Source of the DNA: Thermoflavifilum sp. | Lineage (GTDB): Bacteria; Bacteroidota; Bacteroidia; Chitinophagales; Chitinophagaceae | Direction: 5' to 3' | Length of the DNA stretch: 48,327 nt | Assembly: GCA_019683625.1 (NCBI GenBank) | Contig: JADGHY010000001.1 | Span: forward strand, 1-48,327 | Part shown: positions 25,104 through 34,359 of the stretch, in pieces | Numbering within the stretch: the stretch's first letter is position 1 | How the letters are laid out: each line of letters starts with the position of its first letter | Notes under the pieces: generated by a model | Told to the model about the DNA's origin: nothing | Database searches by the model: none | Seen by the model: the letters and a program-made list of their open reading frames with translations, nothing else | Position numbers and translations under genes: made by a program

Positions 25104-26318
25104 TTATTTGATCTTCACGATGCGCACGTTATCAAAGGCCGCATCAAAACCTGAAAGGGGTGTACTGCTGTCGTTGTACAACATCAGCTGGACGGTTGCG
25201 CCCGGGTTACCCCCTGTTAAGCCACTCACGGTAGCTGCGCTGTTGCCGCTGCCATCCTTAAAATTGCTGAGGGGTATGCTTACTGTGATCCAACCCGAGG
25301 TTTGAAAGGTTTTGCTATCGGTTTGTTGCCAGGGGGCCCACACGGCCCAGCGGCTGAAATCGCCATTGATCACCATATGAATGGAACCGTTGCTCCAGGG
25401 GTTTTTCACAAACACCTGAAACTTCAGGGCATAATTGGCTGGCGGATCACCAATGTTAACGTTTGTCCAGTCTGATGCGGCGATCATCACGGCCCGGTTA
25501 TCGGTCCACCACGATCCATCGCCGGCCGGAATAGGACTGGAAGGTTTTACCTCAATATAATTTCCCCAATTGCCCGGGAAAGCCGTGGCATCATTGCTGA
25601 TGATGCCTCCCCACCATTGCCAGCCAAAATGGGGATCTCCATATTCAAAGTTGGCAATCATGCCCGTGGTATTGTAAAAAGCATATTTGCCCACACCCCC
25701 TAAGGTGACCACACTCAACGAATCTGTGGTGGAAACGCTGGCAGGATCCAGGTTGTCGGGCACCACCACTTGCAGCCAGCTTCCATCTTGTGGACCGGTG
25801 AAGCCGCTGGTTACCCTATTGCCTCCCGGAAAATCCACCTCCTGCACGGTATACAAATAAGAGCCCGTGAGCAGAATGGTATCACCCGGTTGCGGAAATT
25901 CATTGCTTACGGATGTGATCACAGGTGGCGGAGGAACAATGGGAATGGTGTAGCTGGCTACTCCGTGGTTGGTAACCACCTTAACCTGATTCATATCCTG
26001 CTGGGCCACACTATCAAAGATGATATCGGGTACTGTCACAATCAGGTTTTCGTTGGTGGTAAAATTGATATTGAAACTGGCCGGCACGCCATCGAAGAAA
26101 ATCTGTTCAACGGTTTCCAGGTTTTTACCCTGAATCACGACCAGTTGTCCGGGTTTCACCACGGTTAAGGTACTATCCACATTTGAGCGATTCAGGGAGC
26201 GCAGTCCCGTGATAACCGGAGCGGCAGTTTCATTTTTCTTGCAGGCACCCAAGGCCATCAGGCCCAGCAAGAGCAGAAGCATGCCTGTGCGGGTATGATG
26301 AAATATTTGGCGTAACAT
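25104..26318 (-). CDS. surface glycan-binding lipoprotein with IPT/TIG domains (SGBP-B type)
   Basis: 404 aa from the ATG at 26318. The frame is open to 26405 but would overlap susD and lacks a signal. The lipobox is LMALGAC. The N-terminal half has two IPT/TIG Ig-like repeats (LVVIQGKNLETVEQIFFDGVP, then ILLTGSYLYTVQEVDFPGG). The C-terminal half (about 210-404) is rich in Trp (HFGWQWWGG, GSWWTDN, FSRWAVWAPW) and resembles the xyloglucan-binding domain of SGBP-B proteins (PF18329). It binds glycan at the surface and hands it to SusC/SusD. Its place directly after susD (40 bp) is the standard one. Confidence 0.88.
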   Translation of the reverse strand: MLRQIFHHTRTGMLLLLLGLMALGACKKNETAAPVITGLRSLNRSNVDSTLTVVKPGQLVVIQGKNLETVEQIFFDGVPASFNINFTTNENLIVTVPDIIFDSVAQQDMNQVKVVTNHGVASYTIPIVPPPPVITSVSNEFPQPGDTILLTGSYLYTVQEVDFPGGNRVTSGFTGPQDGSWLQVVVPDNLDPASVSTTDSLSVVTLGGVGKYAFYNTTGMIANFEYGDPHFGWQWWGGIISNDATAFPGNWGNYIEVKPSSPIPAGDGSWWTDNRAVMIAASDWTNVNIGDPPANYALKFQVFVKNPWSNGSIHMVINGDFSRWAVWAPWQQTDSKTFQTSGWITVSIPLSNFKDGSGNSAATVSGLTGGNPGATVQLMLYNDSSTPLSGFDAAFDNVRIVKIK

Positions 26319-26358
26319 GGTTGTGTGTTTTTGATGAAAATGCATGGCTAAAATGGGA

Positions 26359-27987
26359 TTAGTAATTGGGCAGTTTACTGAAATCAAAGGGTACCGGCGG
26401 ATCATTCAAACTCGGTGCGTTAATCAGTTCCTGCTCAGGATAGGGCAAATACACCGTGGCTTCCGTGAAAGGATAGTACTGCGGCGAATAGGTAACATTG
26501 TATTGCCGAGGGTTGCTGGTACCGGGAATGTATTGAATCGTATAACTGCCCTTGTCTTGATGTGCTACATAGTCCATGGCTTTTTGGGGTGCGAAATAAT
26601 ACCAGCGCAGGATATCATACCAGGCTTCGCCCTCCATGATGGTTTCTGCCCGTTTTTCCTGAAAGATATCGTCAAACGTAATCACCGATTTGGGGGCAAG
26701 CCCTGCACGTTCACGCACGGCATTAAAGTATTTCAATGCTTCTGGGTCGGATGTAGAAGCATTATTGCCTAAGATAGCTTCGGCATAAATGAGGTACACT
26801 TCGGCCAGCCGCAACATATATGTGTTAATATAAGCTGCCATGAATGCGCCGTTTCCGCCATTATCCTTTGGTGAACCCACAACATATTTCTTGATATTGG
26901 AAATGCTGGTCACGGTGTAATGAAGGCCCCCATTATCGGTTTCCAGATCGGGATAATAATCGCCATCAAACATGCAGGTAGCTTTTCTGCGCAGGGAATC
27001 TTCCGGATGGGCCATATAATATCGTACCACATCGGCCGATACGCCCTGTGCAGCTCCCCAGCCATCGCCGGTTTCGGTGAGTTTAGGTTCAAAAGCCACA
27101 TAAGCCTGAAAGGAATTGTTCACACCCCAGGGCTGGCTGAAAGGCATCCATTGCAGGGAAAACAGGCTTTCTGGGTTGTTGTGCGCACTATTGTTATTGG
27201 CGCTGACGAATAATCCATAATAGCTGGGATACAGGCTCATGCCGCTATTATGAATCACATCGCCGGCCAAGATTTTGGCGCTGTCCAGATAGGTTTGATT
27301 ACGGTTACCTTCTGTGCGGCCATATCCGGCCAGGGTGAGGTACATTTTGGCCAGCATGCCTTCGGCCGACCACTTGTTGATCCGTCCCTGGCCTGCAGCC
27401 TGGTAGGGCAAATATTTCACGGCGTACTGAAAATCGCGGATGATGAACTGCCATACACTTTCAATGGTGTTTCGGTGTACGCTATCGTTGAGCTGGGCAA
27501 GGTTATCATAGATGATGGGCACGGCGCCCCAGTTGCTAACCAAATAATAGTAGGCCAATCCGCGCATGAAATGGCATTCGCCCAAGGCCTCGTTGCGTGC
27601 AGCCTCTGATACCTTCCCCTTGCTGTTATACACGTTTTGCATGATCAGATTGCTCTGGGAGATAATCTTGTAAAAAGATTTATATCCGGGCAGCAGCGTG
27701 CTCTGATCGGTGGCCGAAACTGCAAATTGGATGTATGGGGTACGGTCGTTGGATTGCAAATTACCCCCTCGCGCTTCTCCAAAGGCCAGAAAGGCCTTAT
27801 CGTTGTAGTCGAACCACACGATGTTGTACAAAGCTGTGGTAGCCGCCAGCACTTCTTCATCGTTGTTGTAAAAATTGCCCGTGGTTAACTGGTCTATAGG
27901 AGGCCTGTCTAAAAAACTTTTTTTACAGCCACTTCCTATAGCCACCATCAAGGCCATGATCAGCATGAGATAAAATAACTTTTTCAT
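26359..27987 (-). CDS. susD: SusD/RagB glycan-binding lipoprotein (PUL 2)
   Basis: 542 aa from the ATG at 27987 (MKKLFYLM); ATG 27999 is a possible alternative. The lipobox is AIGSGC. SusD features: KKSFLDRPPIDQLTTGNFYNNDEE at the N-terminus, a TPR-rich middle with HFMRGLAYYYLVSNWGAVP, and the late YMLRLAEVYLIYAEAILG and FNAVRERAGLAP. It pairs with the SusC 27 bp upstream. Clearly diverged from the PUL 1 SusD, so the two loci are not a recent duplication. Confidence 0.96.
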   Translation of the reverse strand: MKKLFYLMLIMALMVAIGSGCKKSFLDRPPIDQLTTGNFYNNDEEVLAATTALYNIVWFDYNDKAFLAFGEARGGNLQSNDRTPYIQFAVSATDQSTLLPGYKSFYKIISQSNLIMQNVYNSKGKVSEAARNEALGECHFMRGLAYYYLVSNWGAVPIIYDNLAQLNDSVHRNTIESVWQFIIRDFQYAVKYLPYQAAGQGRINKWSAEGMLAKMYLTLAGYGRTEGNRNQTYLDSAKILAGDVIHNSGMSLYPSYYGLFVSANNNSAHNNPESLFSLQWMPFSQPWGVNNSFQAYVAFEPKLTETGDGWGAAQGVSADVVRYYMAHPEDSLRRKATCMFDGDYYPDLETDNGGLHYTVTSISNIKKYVVGSPKDNGGNGAFMAAYINTYMLRLAEVYLIYAEAILGNNASTSDPEALKYFNAVRERAGLAPKSVITFDDIFQEKRAETIMEGEAWYDILRWYYFAPQKAMDYVAHQDKGSYTIQYIPGTSNPRQYNVTYSPQYYPFTEATVYLPYPEQELINAPSLNDPPVPFDFSKLPNY

Positions 27988-28014
27988 GATGCGAAACATT
28001 TTCAGGTGAAACCA

Positions 28015-31000
28015 TTAAAAATCGGCCGTCAGGCTCACGGAATACATGCGCACCGAAGGATAGCGTCCGGTATCAACTCCCACCATCAGTGTACCTCCAT
28101 AATTGACCATGCCCACTTCCGGATCGTAGCCTTTATATCCGGTGATGGTGAGCAGATTCTGCACGCTTACCGATGCCTGCAAGCCCGTCATGGAAAGATG
28201 GGAAATCCATTTTCTGGGAAAATGATAAGAAAGGGTCACGTTTTTAATGCGCAGATAGGACCCATTTTCCACAAACCATTGGCTCATCCGGTTATTGCCG
28301 TTCGGATCGCCCGGAGCCACCCTTGGGATATCGTGTCCGGGATTCAGCAGATAAACCGAAGTACTATCGCTGGCGCTGTAGCTGCTTGGCCGCGCAAAAT
28401 TGGCGACCTCGGCCAGATAATTCCCATACACGCCGCTGTTGCCGGGGATGCTAAGCAAATAACGCGGGTAGTCCAGAATATCGTTTCCTACCGACCCTTG
28501 CATGAAAATGTTGAGGTCAAAGTTTTTGTAAGAGAAGCTGTTATTAAATCCAAAGGTGAATTTGGGCCAAGGGTTACCGATGATAATCCGATCGTTCTGA
28601 TCGATGAATCCATCACCGTTGATATCCTTGAATTTGATATCTCCGGGCCAGCTTCCTGTAGCCGGATTGATGGTGAGTTTGCGGTTTGAGGTTTGAATGG
28701 CGTGGGTGGAGATATCTTTATAATCCTGGAATAATCCTTCGGCTATGTATCCGGTGATCATGCTGGCCGGCTGCCCCACCTTAGAAATGAATTCCACCTG
28801 GGTAGCGGCCCATACGGGGTTGATGGTGTTCATCAGAGAAGTGATTTTGTTCCGGTCAAGGGAAAAGGTGAGGCCTGTGCGCCAGCTAAATTCGCGGTGG
28901 TCAATATTTACCGAATTCACTGTTAGGTCAATACCTTTATTTTCCATGCTGCCGGCATTCACCGTGGGCCATTGGATATAGCCCGGGGAATAGCTGATAT
29001 CCCCACCGAGCGTAAAGGGATAGGTGTTAACCGTGATCAGGTTTGTACTTTTCTTGATATAGGCATCTGCTACCACTTCAAGGCGGCTGTTGAACATGTA
29101 CAGGTCAAAGCCCGCATTCAACGTTTTATCGGTTTCCCATTTCAGGTTAGGATTGGGAAATTTCACCAGCAGGAATCCATTTCCCCAGGGGGTAGGTACT
29201 GCCTGGAGGGCAGCGTACACGCCTCCGCCGCCGGCATTTCCCGATTCGCCCCATTCCAGTCGTAGTTTCAGGTCGTTAACTGCCCGCAGGGATCGCATGA
29301 AAGGTTCTTTGGAAATGCGCCAGGCCACGGAGAAGGAGGGGAAATAACCCCAGCGGTAGTTGGGGCCGAAGTTAGAATTCCCATCGGCCCGATAGGTTGC
29401 CTGCAGGATATATTTGTCATTATAGGTATAGTTAATTCTCCCGAAATAGGACTCCTGGGCACCGGAAGCCTTGGAGCTATTGTTGCTGATGTTCGACAGC
29501 GTGCTGGCATCACCGGCAGAGAGTTCCTGCACATCGTTGGTGAGGAAATTTTTGCGGCTGCCAGAGAGGGATTCATACGTCCAGCTTTGGGCTTCGTGAG
29601 CCGCCATCAGCGTAATGTCGTGCTTGCCCAAATTCAGGTGGTATTGCAGGCGATTGTTCACTCCCCACCAATAGTTGTTGGTGGCCATACGTGTGGAGGT
29701 AGCATTATCCTGGGTGACAATAAACCCGCCTGCCTGATATCCGGGGTGGAAAGAGTAATAATTGTAGTATTCAATGCTGGTGTTAAACTCATTATGGAAG
29801 GTAAGGCCTTTGGCCAAGTTCAGGTCAGCATACACCCCGCCGATGATAGCTGCTCGTTTGTTGTAATCATTGTAAATGCTGGCCAGCATCACGGGGTTGG
29901 TAAACTGAAACTGGGTACTGGTTGGGCCTCCCCAGCTGCCATCAGGATTTTTCACCGGCACACTGGGGTTCTGCTGCAAGGCCAGCTGAATGATGCCGCC
30001 ATTGGTGGTATTCACCCGTTCCTTAGTATAGGCTACATTCATATGGGTACCCACCTTAAGCCATTTGGTGGTTTGGTTGTCAAGGTTCAGGCGAAGGGTA
30101 TAACGGGTAAAGCCAGAACCGGGGGCAATACCTTGCTGGTTAAAGTATTCACCGGACAAATAATGGGTGGTGCGCTCGTTGCCACCGCTGATAGAAAATT
30201 GATGTTTTTGCAACAGGGTGCGCCGGTAGAGGGCGTCTTGCCAATCGGTGCCCGGGCCCAGGATGGAAGGATCATAGAATTCCGGCTGGGTGGGCAATCC
30301 TCCCGCACTGTCCATAGCGTTACGGAAAGAAGCATATTGGGGCAAACTCATCACCGGAATATGCTTCGGCTTATCCTGCACGGTGAACAGGGTGCTCACG
30401 GAAATCTTCGACTGGCCGGCTCTTCCCGATTTGGTGGTGATGATTACCACGCCATTACCCCCGGCAGCTCCATAGATAGCCGTGGCCGAAGGGCCTTCCA
30501 AAATATTGATGGAAGCAATGTCGTCGGGATTGATCGTAGAAAGCAGGTTCGAAAAGCCGGTAGGATGGTTGTAGGGATCATCGGCCGGGTTGCCTGGCCT
30601 GATCTGCACGCCATCAATCACGTAAAGGGGTTGTGCATTTTGCGTGAGGGTAGCCAATCCGCGGATAATCACTGAGGGAGCGGCTCCGGGTTGCCCACTC
30701 GGTGACGACACGTACACTCCCGCAGCCCTGCCCTGCAAAGCCTGGTCGAACGTGGTATTGATGGTCCGCTGGATTTCATCACTGCTCACGGTAACCTGCG
30801 AGCTGCTCAGGTCACTTTTTTTCATCTGGCCATAACCCACTACCACTACCTGGTCTAACTGACTATAGCTTTTCGTGAGCCGGATGGCTAAATTGTTTTG
30901 TGGCCCTACAACCACCTGGCGGGGACTGTATCCCAGAAAAGTGAACAGGAGGGTATCACCCGGACTGGCATGAATCACGAATTGCCCCTGAGCATCGCTA

Positions 31001-31242
31001 ATGGTACCTACTACGGTTCCTTTTACCCGAACGGTAACCCCGGATAGAGGCTCTCCGTTCTCGGCGTCGCGGATCTGTCCGCTTACCTGATGGGTAGCCT
31101 GTTGGGCCGAAGACGGAAAGGACAATGCCCCCAGCAACCAAACCCCTATTGCTAAGGCAAGGACAAACGGGGCATACCTCGGGCTTCGGCAATTTCCTGC
31201 CTGTGCAGGGTAGTCTCGTAAATTGTACATCTGGTGTGGCAT
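28015..31242 (-). CDS. susC: SusC-type TonB-dependent transporter without STN domain (PUL 2)
   Basis: About 1075 aa from the ATG at 31242 (MPHQMYNL; ATG 31230 also possible). The frame is open to 31386 but would overlap the GH31 gene. A signal segment is followed directly by a CarboxypepD_reg-like domain (HQVSGQIRDAENGEPLSGVTVRVKG), then LDQVVVVGYGQMKKSD, the plug and the barrel ending SLTADF. No STN domain is present. That agrees with control by a hybrid two-component system rather than FecR/sigma. It should import xyloglucan oligosaccharides together with SusD. Confidence 0.95.
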   Translation of the reverse strand: MPHQMYNLRDYPAQAGNCRSPRYAPFVLALAIGVWLLGALSFPSSAQQATHQVSGQIRDAENGEPLSGVTVRVKGTVVGTISDAQGQFVIHASPGDTLLFTFLGYSPRQVVVGPQNNLAIRLTKSYSQLDQVVVVGYGQMKKSDLSSSQVTVSSDEIQRTINTTFDQALQGRAAGVYVSSPSGQPGAAPSVIIRGLATLTQNAQPLYVIDGVQIRPGNPADDPYNHPTGFSNLLSTINPDDIASINILEGPSATAIYGAAGGNGVVIITTKSGRAGQSKISVSTLFTVQDKPKHIPVMSLPQYASFRNAMDSAGGLPTQPEFYDPSILGPGTDWQDALYRRTLLQKHQFSISGGNERTTHYLSGEYFNQQGIAPGSGFTRYTLRLNLDNQTTKWLKVGTHMNVAYTKERVNTTNGGIIQLALQQNPSVPVKNPDGSWGGPTSTQFQFTNPVMLASIYNDYNKRAAIIGGVYADLNLAKGLTFHNEFNTSIEYYNYYSFHPGYQAGGFIVTQDNATSTRMATNNYWWGVNNRLQYHLNLGKHDITLMAAHEAQSWTYESLSGSRKNFLTNDVQELSAGDASTLSNISNNSSKASGAQESYFGRINYTYNDKYILQATYRADGNSNFGPNYRWGYFPSFSVAWRISKEPFMRSLRAVNDLKLRLEWGESGNAGGGGVYAALQAVPTPWGNGFLLVKFPNPNLKWETDKTLNAGFDLYMFNSRLEVVADAYIKKSTNLITVNTYPFTLGGDISYSPGYIQWPTVNAGSMENKGIDLTVNSVNIDHREFSWRTGLTFSLDRNKITSLMNTINPVWAATQVEFISKVGQPASMITGYIAEGLFQDYKDISTHAIQTSNRKLTINPATGSWPGDIKFKDINGDGFIDQNDRIIIGNPWPKFTFGFNNSFSYKNFDLNIFMQGSVGNDILDYPRYLLSIPGNSGVYGNYLAEVANFARPSSYSASDSTSVYLLNPGHDIPRVAPGDPNGNNRMSQWFVENGSYLRIKNVTLSYHFPRKWISHLSMTGLQASVSVQNLLTITGYKGYDPEVGMVNYGGTLMVGVDTGRYPSVRMYSVSLTADF

Positions 31243-31276
31243 AACAAGGTGTTTTTGAGTGAAAAATGGTGATTGA

Positions 31277-34240
31277 TTATGAGGATGTTGATTTTGCTTG
31301 GTTATCCAAAGCAGCCGGCAACTGCAGCTGCACCTCTCGCCCATCATACTGCACCACCTGATCGCCCCGATTCCCCTCCAGATCAATGGGCCAGGGATGA
31401 GTGGGCGTTACCCAGCGGATGACAAAGACCCGTTTAGGCAGCATGCCCGGAAAACTTCCCTCCCGCCGGCCAATAGTCAACAGATGCCGTTGCTCGTCAT
31501 ACCGAATGGGAATCAGGCTATATGCACCTTTTTCATAGGCATAAGTCTTCCCGTCGTCTTCATACAGGGTAAATTGGCCGTTGGCACCGGTATACACATG
31601 CAATACCAGGGTATCGGCCGGCTTCTGATCCGTATATTCCATGGCAGGGCCCAAGGGAATGATGCTGCCCGCTTTTGCAAATACCGGGATATGCTCATAA
31701 GGAGCGGCCGCCTTAATCGTCTGCCCACCGGGCAGATCAGCCTCCCGGCCTGCCTGCCGGCGAGGCAGGTATTTTCCGGTAAAGAAATCATACCAATTGG
31801 CTTGTGAGGGTAAGTATACCCGGCGGCTCCTGGCCTGATAGGCATATACCGGATTCACCAATAATGCCGGCCCAAACATGTAAGCATCATGGATTTGCCA
31901 GCTTGTACTATCGGTTGGGAAATCCATTGCCAGGCCTCTCATCAGGGTATAATGGTTCAGGTACACGGCACCAGCCAGAGAATAGATATAAGGCAACAGC
32001 CGATAACGGAGCCGGTCGGTGAACAAAATGGCCTGATAAGTTGGGCTTCCTGGCGGCGCGATGGTGAAGATTTCCCGGTAAGGAGCCTGGCCATGTGCCC
32101 GGAAAAGCGGACAGAAGGTGGCAAACTGATACCAGCGGGTCATGAGCTCCTGCCATTCCCTTTCAGCGGCCGTGTCGGGGTGCTGAAAATGGGTTTCTGT
32201 GGCAAATCCGCCTATATCCATAGTCCAGTAGGGGATGCCCGACATGGAAAAGCTGATGCCCGTAGCAATTTGATTTTTCATGTCGGCCCAGGTGGCTCCG
32301 ATGTCGCCGCTCCAGGTAGCGGCGGCATAACGCTGGCTGCCTCCCCAGGCCGAACGGGTAAGGATGAAAACCCGCTGCTGCGGAGCGGCTTGCCGTTGTC
32401 CCTCATAAAAGGCTTGTGCATTTACGAGTGGATACGCGTTGAATACGCAATCTGCCGGGCCGGCAGCCGTTGGATTCATCAGTGCTTTTCGTTTGCTGAT
32501 GGATGCATTGGATAAAATATCAGGTTCTGAAGCGTCAAGCCACCAGGCATCCACTCCCAGGGTAAATAGCCGCTCGTCGACCAGATGCCAGAAAGCTTTT
32601 CGGGCACGTGGGTTAAAAGCGTCGTAAAACGTAGACACATACCCGACCCAGTCTTTTTGCTGATCCCAGATATTTTGCCGGTACAGCCATCCGCTGTCCC
32701 AGAACGGTTGAAAGGTGTTGGCTGTCTGGTAAAACTTTGGCCATACCGAAATCATAAAATGCATGTGATAGCGTTGATGCAATGTGTCGATCATGGCCCG
32801 GGGGTTGGGATAGCGTGCAGGGTCAAACTGTTGGCTACCCCACTGGTCTTTTTTCCAGTAAAACCAATCCTGCACAATATTATCCAGCGGCACGTGGAGC
32901 TGCCGGAAACGGGCGGCCATATCCAGGATTTCCTGCTGAGAGGCATAATGTTCACGGCTTTGCCAAAAACCATAGGCCCAACGCGGAAAAATGGGAGCCC
33001 TGCCGGTCAGGTAGCGATATCCGCTGATGAGGCTGTCGGGACAAGAGCCATACATGAAAAAATAATCAATGGCTTTTGCTGCTTCTGCAGCCAATCGAAG
33101 ATGCTGCTGTTCCTCCCAGGTAATCGGGCGGTGCCATTTCACGGAAAAAAATGACTCGTTCCCATCAGGCCGCCACTGTATTTTAATGGGGTAAGTTTCA
33201 CCGGCTTTCATATCCACCGGCATCAACACCGAAGCCGGATTCCAGCTTTGGCGCCACCGGTCTATGACCAACTTGCCATCCCACCAAACTTTCAGATAAC
33301 CTCCTACGGTAAACAAAAACACGTGCACGCCGCTATAAGGAGAGCGAATGGCGCCTTCCCAGGTGATCTGGGCATGGGCGTTCAGGGTGAAGGAAGAGGG
33401 TAAATGGCTGAGATCGGATAAATAGGTATAAGCGATATGATTCTCCTGGCGGACTATAGGATCAGCCGCTTGGCGGTAATCTTCTTCATATACGGCGGTC
33501 AGGGCTCCAGGTTCGCCCTCGGCATTGTGTAATTCCAATTCGCTGAGCTCGCTGTAGGTGGTGCATGCTTCCGGGGAAAATGAGCTGATGCCATTGTTAT
33601 TCCACAGCAGCCCGCTATGATGGGTATTCCAGATAAAAGGCACGAAAGCTTCCGTATTGTGCTGGGCCAGTTCAATGATTTGTCCTTTGATATTGGTTAA
33701 GCCCAGTTGATTTTCCCCCAAGCCATACCAGGCATCCCGGGCGGTATCTACAAACACCTGGCTCACCCGATAGGCTGCCTGCCCGCCTACCGTGGCGGGA
33801 ATAAATCGTCGCCCCGAATACGCTTTTTCCTGCAGCAACACTTGTCCCCGGTAATCCCTGAACACGATCTGATCCTTATCCGGCAGGATGACCACCTGCA
33901 GGGAATCGGTAGTAAGCCTAATCTGGGATGGTTCAGCTGCTATATGGCAGGCAAATGCGGAATCCGGAGGAAGAACGATCATCGGGTTGGTTGCAGTATC
34001 TAGTTGCTCTTCAGCCGAGGCCTGGACATGTATGATCGTAGGAGAAACCGCTTGAACACGCAACAGACGGGTGTTAAAGCGAGGATCTCCTAAGTGGATC
34101 TCTACCCCGTTTGGAAGCTCCCGATAGGTAAAATGAGTTGCGTTTTGGGGCTGCGCACAACTATATAGGGCAGAAGTCAGTAGCCACGCCCATATCCATC
34201 CTAAGGAGTACCTGTTTGGCCTGTGCATCCGTACGCTCAT
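31277..34240 (-). CDS. GH31 alpha-xylosidase with PA14 insert, lipoprotein
   Basis: 987 aa. The N-terminus has a likely lipobox (ALYSC, Cys28). The N-terminal beta-sandwich (about 35-230) is interrupted by a PA14 domain at about 233-375 (TYLSDLSHL, SGVHVFLFTVGGYLKVWWDGKLVIDRW), as in xyloglucan-specific GH31 alpha-xylosidases of Cellvibrio and Bacteroides ovatus. In the barrel, Asp569 in DAWWLDASEPDI is the nucleophile and Asp646 in TWSGDIGATW the acid/base. It removes alpha-1,6-xylose from xyloglucan oligosaccharides. It is the first gene of the PUL 2 operon, 34 bp before susC. Oddity: about 14 extra residues (826-839) coded by a palindromic repeat. Start: ATG 34240, with ATG 34228 as alternative. 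Confidence 0.95.
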   Translation of the reverse strand: MSVRMHRPNRYSLGWIWAWLLTSALYSCAQPQNATHFTYRELPNGVEIHLGDPRFNTRLLRVQAVSPTIIHVQASAEEQLDTATNPMIVLPPDSAFACHIAAEPSQIRLTTDSLQVVILPDKDQIVFRDYRGQVLLQEKAYSGRRFIPATVGGQAAYRVSQVFVDTARDAWYGLGENQLGLTNIKGQIIELAQHNTEAFVPFIWNTHHSGLLWNNNGISSFSPEACTTYSELSELELHNAEGEPGALTAVYEEDYRQAADPIVRQENHIAYTYLSDLSHLPSSFTLNAHAQITWEGAIRSPYSGVHVFLFTVGGYLKVWWDGKLVIDRWRQSWNPASVLMPVDMKAGETYPIKIQWRPDGNESFFSVKWHRPITWEEQQHLRLAAEAAKAIDYFFMYGSCPDSLISGYRYLTGRAPIFPRWAYGFWQSREHYASQQEILDMAARFRQLHVPLDNIVQDWFYWKKDQWGSQQFDPARYPNPRAMIDTLHQRYHMHFMISVWPKFYQTANTFQPFWDSGWLYRQNIWDQQKDWVGYVSTFYDAFNPRARKAFWHLVDERLFTLGVDAWWLDASEPDILSNASISKRKALMNPTAAGPADCVFNAYPLVNAQAFYEGQRQAAPQQRVFILTRSAWGGSQRYAAATWSGDIGATWADMKNQIATGISFSMSGIPYWTMDIGGFATETHFQHPDTAAEREWQELMTRWYQFATFCPLFRAHGQAPYREIFTIAPPGSPTYQAILFTDRLRYRLLPYIYSLAGAVYLNHYTLMRGLAMDFPTDSTSWQIHDAYMFGPALLVNPVYAYQARSRRVYLPSQANWYDFFTGKYLPRRQAGREADLPGGQTIKAAAPYEHIPVFAKAGSIIPLGPAMEYTDQKPADTLVLHVYTGANGQFTLYEDDGKTYAYEKGAYSLIPIRYDEQRHLLTIGRREGSFPGMLPKRVFVIRWVTPTHPWPIDLEGNRGDQVVQYDGREVQLQLPAALDNQAKSTSS
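31721..31769. repeat. pair of palindromes inserted in frame within GH31
   Basis: CTGCCC-ACC-GGGCAG (31721-31735) and CCTGCC-N9-GGCAGG (31749-31769) are adjacent GC-rich palindromes inside the GH31 coding region. They encode PRRQAGREADLPGGQ, between WYDFFTGKYL and TIKAAAPYEHIPVF, where GH31 enzymes usually have only a few residues. This looks like a REP-like element captured in frame. Only this copy was seen in the window. Confidence 0.55.
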
Positions 34241-34252
34241 TTATTCACGCAC

Positions 34253-34260
34253 CAAAAATA
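34253..34260 (-). promoter_or_regulatory. -7 box TATTTTTG of the PUL 2 operon
   Basis: On the minus strand TATTTTTG is an exact TAnnTTTG match, 12 nt before the GH31 ATG. At the -33 position (about 34281-34284) the minus strand reads CCCC, not TTTG. The first operator repeat begins there. A missing -33 box is expected of a promoter that needs an activator. Confidence 0.6.
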
Positions 34261-34281
34261 ACCGGATGCGCAAGGAACAGG

Positions 34282-34358
34282 GGGTGTGATTTCGCTACAA
34301 AGCGGGCATGATTTGTACCCGCAAGGGTATCATTTGTTTCTAATCTGGGTATGATTTG
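34282..34358 (-). promoter_or_regulatory. four-copy operator array, likely HTCS binding sites
   Basis: Four 12-bp direct repeats on the plus strand: GGGTGTGATTTC (34282), GGGCATGATTTG (34304), GGGTATCATTTG (34325) and GGGTATGATTTG (34347). Starts are 22, 21 and 22 bp apart, two helical turns, so all face the same side of DNA. They fill the gap between the sensor gene's stop (34360) and the GH31 promoter. Read toward GH31 the consensus is CAAATCATACCC. AraC-type DNA-binding domains, as in this sensor, bind direct repeats of this spacing. Confidence 0.7.
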
Positions 34359-34359
34359 A

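Noticed and set aside
24846..25154. 102-codon plus-strand frame in the PUL 2 gap
   Set aside because: It ends inside the SGBP gene antisense, has odd composition and crosses the hairpin at 25035-25079.
29587..30675. 362-codon plus-strand open frame
   Set aside because: It is antisense to the well-conserved PUL 2 susC, has no signal or domain, and its frame reflects codon bias of the real gene.
31749..31769. GC-rich hairpin inside GH31 as a terminator
   Set aside because: It lies within an intact reading frame and has no T-run on either side; treated as an inserted repeat.
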